Assembly (NCBI GenBank): GCA_036346395.1
Contig: CM070603.1
Coordinates: 28,615,045 to 28,679,044 of the forward strand
DNA length: 64,000 bases
Direction of reading: 5' to 3'
Source of the DNA: Hsuehochloa calcarea
Lineage: Eukaryota > Streptophyta > Magnoliopsida > Poales > Poaceae
The notes under the pieces: model-generated
The model's database searches: none
What the model saw: the letters and a program-made list of their open reading frames with translations, nothing else
Told to the model about the DNA's origin: nothing
Program-made: the position numbers and the translations under genes
Part shown: positions 58,595-64,000 of the stretch, piece by piece
Numbering within the stretch: the first letter of the stretch is position 1
Layout of the letters: each line of letters begins with the position of its first letter

Positions 58595-58766
58595 ACATGC
58601 CACTCTAGAATTGTAAGTTTTGAAATCTGCCATTGCAAAGTTGTCATTAAATTTATGCCACTCTAGAGCTGCATTACTTTGAGATATGTCATTATGATGT
58701 ATACATACTACAAGATTTGGAGGAAAGAATGCCTTCCAGAATGCAGTTCATCTATTATATAATAAA

Positions 58767-58925
58767 GGGTTATTTATATACATGCCACTCTAGAATTGTA
58801 AGTTTTGAAATCTGCCATTGCAAAGTTGTCATTAAATTTATGCCACTCTAGAGCTGCATTACTTTGAGATGTCATTATGAATTTTTCTAGACCAAATTAT
58901 CCTTCCTTCTTCCTCCTCCCTACCT
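58767..58925. repeat. Pack-MULE left terminal inverted repeat
   Basis: Pairs with 60300-60457; matching blocks include acatgccactctag, ttgcaaagtt and ccaaattatccttcc. Confidence 0.88.
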
Positions 58926-58949
58926 TTCTTAGTCCTTCCTCCCATGTCC

Positions 58950-59038
58950 ACCACCATCATAGAGGTGAAATCCATGGCTGACGCCGACCCGCTCCACCAC
59001 CACCATAGAGGTGAAATCCATGGCCGACGCCGACCCAT
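58950..59038. repeat. 48-bp tandem duplication inside the Pack-MULE
   Basis: caccatcatagaggtgaaat and caccaccatagaggtgaaat are each followed by ccatggc(t/c)gacgccgaccc. Confidence 0.85.
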
Positions 59039-59389
59039 TCCTTCTCTGATCCGCGCGTTCTCCATACCATGACTGACGAGCTCGATCTTCATTGCTCGCC
59101 GCCGCCGCTCACCATGGGTCGCCACCTCGCCGAGCTCTGGCTGCCACCGCTCGCCATGGCCAGCCGTCTCCCTGAGCTCCGACCGCCGTTGCTCGAAGCA
59201 GCCACTCTCCATGGACCACCGCCACATCGAGCTCCGGCCGCCACTACTAGCGCCGCCTCCCGGAGCCAGCTTAGCCTCTGAGCTACCATTTCTCATTTTT
59301 TTAGAGGCACATTATATAGTAAGAATTTTCCCGCCACTCTCTTCTCTCGCTCCCTCACCATTCCAAGTCTTCTTATCCTCTCGAGCTGT

Positions 59390-59695
59390 TTGATTCGATT
59401 TTTATCACTCTTTGATCATCGCTGTTATGCCATCGGCGCTGGCCGCGGTGCCGGAGTCACTGTCGCAGCCGAGGCACTACAAGCATTGCAAGCGCCGCTT
59501 CATCATGCGGCCAGCGGCCCGATGACGTCGAGTGCGCAGCAGCTCTCACGCCGAAGCGCCGTGTCGGAGTCCGTCTGTCATTGGGCGATGGCGCCGCCAG
59601 AGATCGAGATCCCCGATAGAGACGACAGGGACGGCTGGCGCAGACTCTGGGACATCCTGTCGTCCTCGCCCGAGTACAAGGCCACCCGCTGGTGA
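59390..59695 (+). pseudogene. Captured gene fragment of unknown origin
   Basis: A GC-rich open stretch whose end reads EIEIPDRDDRDGWRRLWDIL and SSSPEYKATRW before a stop at 59693. It has the codon texture of a real grass gene but no domain I recognise. In another frame upstream it reads VPESLSQPRHYKHCKRRFIM. It lies inside the Pack-MULE in the opposite orientation to the PPR fragment, so it was probably captured from a different gene. Confidence 0.4.
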
Positions 59696-59869
59696 AGCAT
59701 GCCGCGTACGCCTACCTTCAGATGACGCCGTCAGCGAGGGAGGACCCCATCGGCGCTGGCGCGGCCCGCTCTGCCTGCCTCCTGCTCGGCTACCTCAGCA
59801 TTCATCATAGCACTCCTCCGACCATGACTCCTTTGGCGAGCAGGAGCCATGCAGTTCTTGGTTGCACCT

Positions 59870-60300
59870 GATTTTTCTTCCATTTGTGGAGGGGGAGCTC
59901 CAGGAGGCAACGCTGGTGAAGAGCCTGTGGATCTTGTCGAACACCCTCAGCGCGAGCGCCGCGCGCTCCTCCTTGCAGTAGGCCCTCACCCGTATGCCGT
60001 ACACATGCCCGTCAGGCTGCAACTCACACCGCCGCACCGGGCCGAACAACCTATTCATGCCCTTGAAGTCGCCGGCGCCGACTAGGTGCTCCATCAGGCC
60101 GAAGAACGTCTACAGGTCCGGGAGGACGCCCTGCGTCATCATCTCCTCGAGAAGCTACATGGCATCAGGCCCTCTCCGGCATATCTCCATCGTCCTCAGC
60201 AGTGACGAGCACAGCAGCATGAGGTTGGGCCTCGACACGGGGCAGCGGATGGAGTCGGCGTCCCGGAACAACCTGACAGCCGCGTCGACCTTCTAAGAAG
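59870..60300 (-). pseudogene. Captured pentatricopeptide-repeat (PPR) gene fragment
   Basis: The minus strand reads PNLMLLCSSLLRTMEICRRG, LLEEMMTQGVLPDL, FFGLMEHLVGAGDFKGMNRL, LQPDGHVYGIRVRAYCKEER and AALALRVFDKIH. These are about three to four degenerate 35-residue PPR units. Two in-frame stops (TAG near 60163 and 60115) interrupt it. PPR proteins act in organelle RNA processing; this is only a captured piece without a start or targeting peptide. It ends where the right TIR begins. Confidence 0.8.
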
Positions 60301-60457
60301 GTAGGGAGGAGGAAGGAAGGACAATTTGGTCCAGAAAAATTCATAATGGCATATCTCAAAGCAATGCAACTCTAGAGTGACATAAATCTAATGACGAACT
60401 TTGCAATGACATATTTCAAAACTTGCAACTCTAGAGTGGCATGTATCTGAATAACCC
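60300..60457. repeat. Pack-MULE right terminal inverted repeat
   Basis: Inverted copy of 58767-58925, ending at aataaccc just before the TATAATAAA target copy. Confidence 0.88.
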
Positions 60458-60466
60458 TATAATAAA

Positions 60467-60507
60467 AGCTGATGAAATATGTGCTAAACTCTGATATCCC
60501 CTCTTTA
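60467..60507. other. Short flank between Pack-MULE and Gypsy LTR
   Basis: Unassigned host or element sequence. It contains ctgatatcccc, which on the minus strand looks weakly like a primer site and leaves the LTR edge uncertain. Confidence 0.3.
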
Positions 60508-61459
60508 TGCGCAACAACCCCTGGATCATATCAGAGTTTGTGAGATACGACACGAGCGTACACGGTATCAAGAACGAAGTAGATGAATCTCGTAGAGAGA
60601 ACCAAAATAGCGGTGATGAAGCAACCACGATGCGAGGGAGATTTGGCAAAGCCGGCCGCAAATTCCTTAAGCACAATGTTAAAAGAGTACAAGGGATTGT
60701 CGCTCTCTCAGAACTCTCTCGAACCTTTTAGGACCCTTGGATCCTTGCCCTATACAAGAATCTAGTGCTAAAAAATAACATAGCATCTAATCCTCTCATA
60801 CGCCCTCTACTTTGGATGAGTACCTCTTGCTTAGCTTGCTTCTTGGGTTCCTATGGCCACCCCTCATATGTTTATATATAGTCCCCCTAGTCCTCCTCCA
60901 AAGAGACGTAGGAATCCTACAACAAAGAGAAGTAGGAATCATACTCTAAAGAGAAGTAGGGTGTTACGACCAGGTAAGTTGTCGTCACAACCAGGTCCAC
61001 GACCAGGTAAGTCGTCACGACCAGGTCTTGGTCGAAGGTTGTAATCGTGCAGGGCAGGGAACGCCAATCGGAGTCTTCGGCCAGATGTCGTATTGCTTTG
61101 TCACGATCTAGAGACCGAATTGGATAATGGTGGGTAATTGCAGGCTTTGGCCCGGGCCTCGTCGACCAGGAGCCGTGATGGAGATAACAGGGACAGGGAA
61201 GGAAGCATGCGCTGGGACGAGATGCGCAAGGAGGAAGAAGGCAGACAAGGAAGGAGGAATTAGAGATAATTCTTGCTTGCATTTCCATACGTGAGAAGCT
61301 CCTTAAATAAGGATAGCCCCACCTAACAATCATATCTAATCATATCAAACTTAAGAGATAACAAATTAACTAAGCAATCTTTTCTGAAATGGAAAGTAAC
61401 TAATGCACCATATCTGATTGGCTGATTTGCGCCTCTAATATGTGATGTCGACCATCACA
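60508..61459 (-). mobile_element. Gypsy 3' LTR (left edge approximate)
   Basis: On the minus strand it starts TGTGATGGTCGACATCACA at 61459, directly after the purine tract ggaagggagaga. It contains a TATA-like tatatataaacatatgag (about 60885 to 60868) and, on the low side, ends near …gttgcgca at 60508. Repeated cgaccaggtaag words lie at 60967-61030. The right edge is well supported, the left edge only by a TG…CA fit. Confidence 0.6.
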
Positions 61460-64000
61460 TCTCTCCCTTCCTTGGCAAACAGCTCGTCCTCGAGTTGAAA
61501 TGAGGGGTAGCGACGCTTGAAGTCGTCCAATGGCTCCTATGATGTGTCGACGTTGGGCAAGGCCTCCCATTGAACCAAGACCTCCCAGTTACCGCGAGCT
61601 AGACGAGCACACACCACGCGCCGAGGCACTGGGATTACGCGGCCATCCTGGAGTGCGGGTAATACAGGAGGAGCAGCGGGCGGCTCGCCATGTAATGGTT
61701 TGAGCATACTGATGTGAAATACATCATGAACACGAGGCGGCAGCTCCAAGCGGTAAGCCACCGTGCCAACCCTGGTCAACATTATGATTCCTTATGGGCA
61801 TGGGTAGCGAGAGAGAGCCTGACGGTGATGAAGACGCAGCCACACCCACTGCCTAGGCTCGAAGGACAACTCGCGATGATGCTTGTCGTAGTGGTGTTTG
61901 TAGTATTGTTGTGCCTACAGGAGTCATTCCTTCACCTCGGCTAGGAAAATGCCACGGTCGCACAACATGGTGTCAACGGCAACCACCCGAGCGTCGTTCT
62001 CCGTATATTGTCGCACGGTCGGTGGCTCCCGACCGTAGACCACCTTGAAGGGTGTGTCGCAAAGTGAGGACTGGAACGAAGCATTATAGCAATACTCTGC
62101 ACATGGCAGCCAGCGCAGCCATTGTTGTGGACAGTCACCGAAAAAACAACGAAGGTACATGGTCACAACTTATTGACCACCTCCGTTTGCCCGTTGGATT
62201 GCGGGTGAAAAGCCGAGCTGAGATGGAGTTGTACGCGGCGAGATTGAAGAGGTTCGTCCAAAATTTGCTTGTGAAAATGGGATCCCGGTCGCTCACAATA
62301 GAGCGGGAACCCGTGCAGCCGGACCACTGCTTCGAAGAAGACCGTAGCAATCGAACTCGTCGTGTATGGATGCGCAACGGAATGAAGTGGACGTATTTGG
62401 AGAACTAGTCTACCACTATGAGGATGACCGATTTCCCATTTATGCGCGGTAGCCCCTCAATAAAATCTATGTAAATGTCCTTCCAAATGCGTGAAGGAAT
62501 GAGTAGTGGCTGTAGCAAACCAGACAGATGAAGATGCTCGGACTTGTTGCGTTGGCAAGTTGCACAAGCACGAACAAAGTCCAACACCATCGTCCGGACG
62601 TTGGGCGTGTGGAAGCCCGCCCGAAAGCGAAGGAAGCGTCTTTTGGACGCCTTCGTGGACAATGGAGTGCGTCGCCTCCAGGGCTGATGCCAATGCTGGT
62701 GAGGAGGCTGGCAAGAATATCTAACCTTAGTACTGGACCAGGCCTTCGACGACGCTCCATGGTAAGCTGAAAGTGTCGGCCAGCACCTGAGTCCAAAGGC
62801 GACCGAGCTTAGTATCCCCGTCGGTCACCTTGCGAATGGCCTCAAAGAGGCCAAACAGGGGCCCTGAGACGGCCAAAAGCTGACCGTCGGACCGGCCGCC
62901 TCGGTGTCCCGCCGCGACAAGGCGTCGGCGACTATGTTGAGGCGACCGAGCTTGAATTCCACACGAAAGTCGTAGCCGAGGAGCTTGCTGACCCAATGGT
63001 GTTGCAGAATCATGGAGTCGCTGGTCAAGTAAAAACTTGAGACTGTAATGGTCAGTACGTATCACGAATGGGCGCCCCCATAGATACGGGAGCCAATGGC
63101 GAATAGCTTGCACCAAGCCGATCAGTTCGCGTTCGTAGGCCGCCAGTTTGGCATGGTGTGGCGCTATCATACGGCTGAAGAAGGCGATGGCACCCACTCC
63201 CTGGTGCAAGACGGCTCCAAAGCCTGAGCCAAACGCATCGCACTCCACGATGAAGTCGGGCAGTTGGAGGATAGGCACCTCCACCAAGGCCACCTGTAGA
63301 GTCTGGAATGTTGTCGCCGCTGCTGGCGACCAAGCGAACGCCTCCTTCTTGAGCAGCTATGTGAGGGGTGCGGCCACCGTGCCGAACCCCTGAATGAATT
63401 TGCGGTGATAGCCCGCCAAGCCAAGGAAGCCGCGAAGGGCTCAGACGGTCCATGGTTGTGGCCACTCCAGGACAGCCTGTACCTTCTAGGGATCCATGGC
63501 GACGCAGAAGCGTCATGAGCCATCTCGCTTCTTGACAAGCAAGACCGGCGAGGAGAGCGCCGAGTGACTGGATTGTATGATTCATTGGCGCTGCATCTCG
63601 GTGCACTGCCTTTCGAGCTCGTCCTTGAGGAGCTGGGGGTAGCGGTATGGTCGTACGAAAACGGCCGGAGTGTCCGGCAGTAAAATGATGCGGTGGTCAC
63701 GCCCGTGTTCCAACGGTAGCTTGGTTGGCTCGGCGAAGATGTCGTCGAACTCGGCCAGCAACTCATCCATCAAGTCGGATGACAAGACTGCGCACGACCG
63801 TGGCACGTTGGATGGTGCGCCTAGCCCGTGCCAGCACACCGAGCGTTGGTCACGATGGAACATCATGGTGAGTGCTTCGAAATCCCACAAGACCGGCCCG
63901 AGGGTACGCAGCCACTGGACACCGAGGATGACGTCAAACCCATCTAGTGGAATCGTGTAGCAATCCACTTGGAAGTATTCGGTCGCCACCTTGATCGGCA
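61460..64000 (-). pseudogene. Chromodomain Gypsy pol, RT core deleted, continues beyond window
   Basis: The minus-strand order is conserved: 63989-63582 protease end and RT start (FDVILGVQWLRTLGPVLWDF; LLAEFDDIFAEPTKLP); 63293-62940 RNase H (IVECDAFGSGFGAVLHQGVG, AYERELIGLVQAIRHWLPYL, VIRTDHYSLKFLLDQRL); 62714-62405 integrase zinc region (CATCQRNKSEHLH) and IYIDFIEGLPRINGK; 62166-61924 integrase core end (LPCAEYCYNASFQSSLCDTP); 61782-61465 integrase C-terminus and chromodomain (VHDVFHISMLKPLHG; WEVLVQWEALPNVDT, then a stop at the conserved Trp). Several frameshifts are present. The RT palm with YxDD is deleted at 63500/63501. It cannot be autonomous. Confidence 0.92.

Larger units (their letters stand above)
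57911..58879. repeat. 184-bp tandem duplication spanning a MULE end, split by a LINE
   Basis: The unit from atgtatacatactacaaga to gatatgtcattatgatg occurs at 57911-58695 (interrupted by the 589-bp LINE and its 12-bp target copy) and again from 58696. Each unit includes host flank plus the left TIR of the Pack-MULE. Confidence 0.88.
58767..60457. mobile_element. Pack-MULE (1,691 bp) with perfect 9-bp target duplication
   Basis: TIRs of about 160-190 bp: the left 58767-~58925 (gggttatttatatacatgcc…) and right ~60300-60457 are inverted copies. They are flanked by TATAATAAA at 58758-58766 and 60458-60466. The interior carries gene-like GC-rich fragments, including part of a PPR gene, and no transposase. 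This is the definition of a Pack-MULE: a non-autonomous Mutator-like element that has captured gene pieces. Confidence 0.92.

Noticed and set aside
58595..58633. ATG-led N-terminus of the zf-RVT ORF (MADFKTYNSRVAC)
   Set aside because: These codons come from the flanking MULE TIR; the LINE starts at the following Trp codon, matching the target-duplication edge.
60480..60507. ctgatatcccc region as a primer site proving a Gypsy 5' LTR
   Set aside because: Weak match and wrong side for the adjacent pol, whose 3' LTR this is; kept only as an uncertainty about the LTR edge.

Overview
This is a stretch of plant nuclear DNA, almost certainly from a grass of the rice group (Oryza or a close relative). 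The strongest evidence is one intact GRAS-family gene at 38.57-39.88 kb. Its protein matches what I remember of rice MONOCULM1 (MOC1/LAS, the tillering regulator) nearly residue for residue over the conserved domain. The second host gene is an MLO-type seven-transmembrane gene on the minus strand at 55.87-57.80 kb; only its 3' eight exons are in the window. Most of the remaining sequence is nested transposable elements. No RNA gene or CRISPR array was recognised.

Layout. 0-6.1 kb: a decayed CACTA (En/Spm) transposon on the minus strand with subterminal repeats, Ulp1-protease-like and tnp2-transposase remnants, split by a Copia LTR fragment. 6.1-9.4 kb: a Gypsy 3' end (LTR plus integrase C-terminus) whose integrase is interrupted by an intact 697-bp TRIM element with a perfect target duplication. 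9.4-14.6 kb: a Sirevirus-like Copia element (gag, primer site, 1.7-kb LTR, repeated polypurine tracts). 15.3-22 kb: three copies of a MITE-like element, a duplicated block, and Gypsy LTRs, including a 2.27-kb solo LTR that itself contains a 66-bp miniature LTR. 22.1-24.1 kb: opposed arrays of a short word around an Ulp1-like relic. 24.1-35.2 kb: Gypsy remnants (pol tail, a long LTR split by other decayed elements, primer site, gag). 35.2-38.1 kb: a minus-strand Copia gag and LTR, then a 1.8-kb element with long terminal inverted repeats ending about 440 bp before the MOC1 start codon.

38.6-47.1 kb: MOC1 and about 7 kb of downstream DNA almost free of recognisable transposons, a candidate regulatory region. 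47.7-51.4 kb: a degenerate MULE with a SWIM zinc finger, a plant mobile domain and a possible GRF-like tail. 51.9-55.0 kb: a 3.08-kb Gypsy solo LTR with a perfect target duplication. 55.9-57.8 kb: MLO. 57.9-60.5 kb: a Pack-MULE carrying a broken PPR gene fragment, with a perfect 9-bp target duplication, a duplicated left end and a 5'-truncated LINE inside that duplicate. 60.5-64 kb: a chromodomain Gypsy element on the minus strand whose reverse-transcriptase core is deleted.

The only clearly intact host coding sequence is MOC1. MLO keeps a perfect frame through seven exons but appears shifted in its last exon, and its N-terminal exons are absent from the window. The most unusual signal is two arrays of short hairpins near 30.2 and 31.8 kb whose arms change together from unit to unit.
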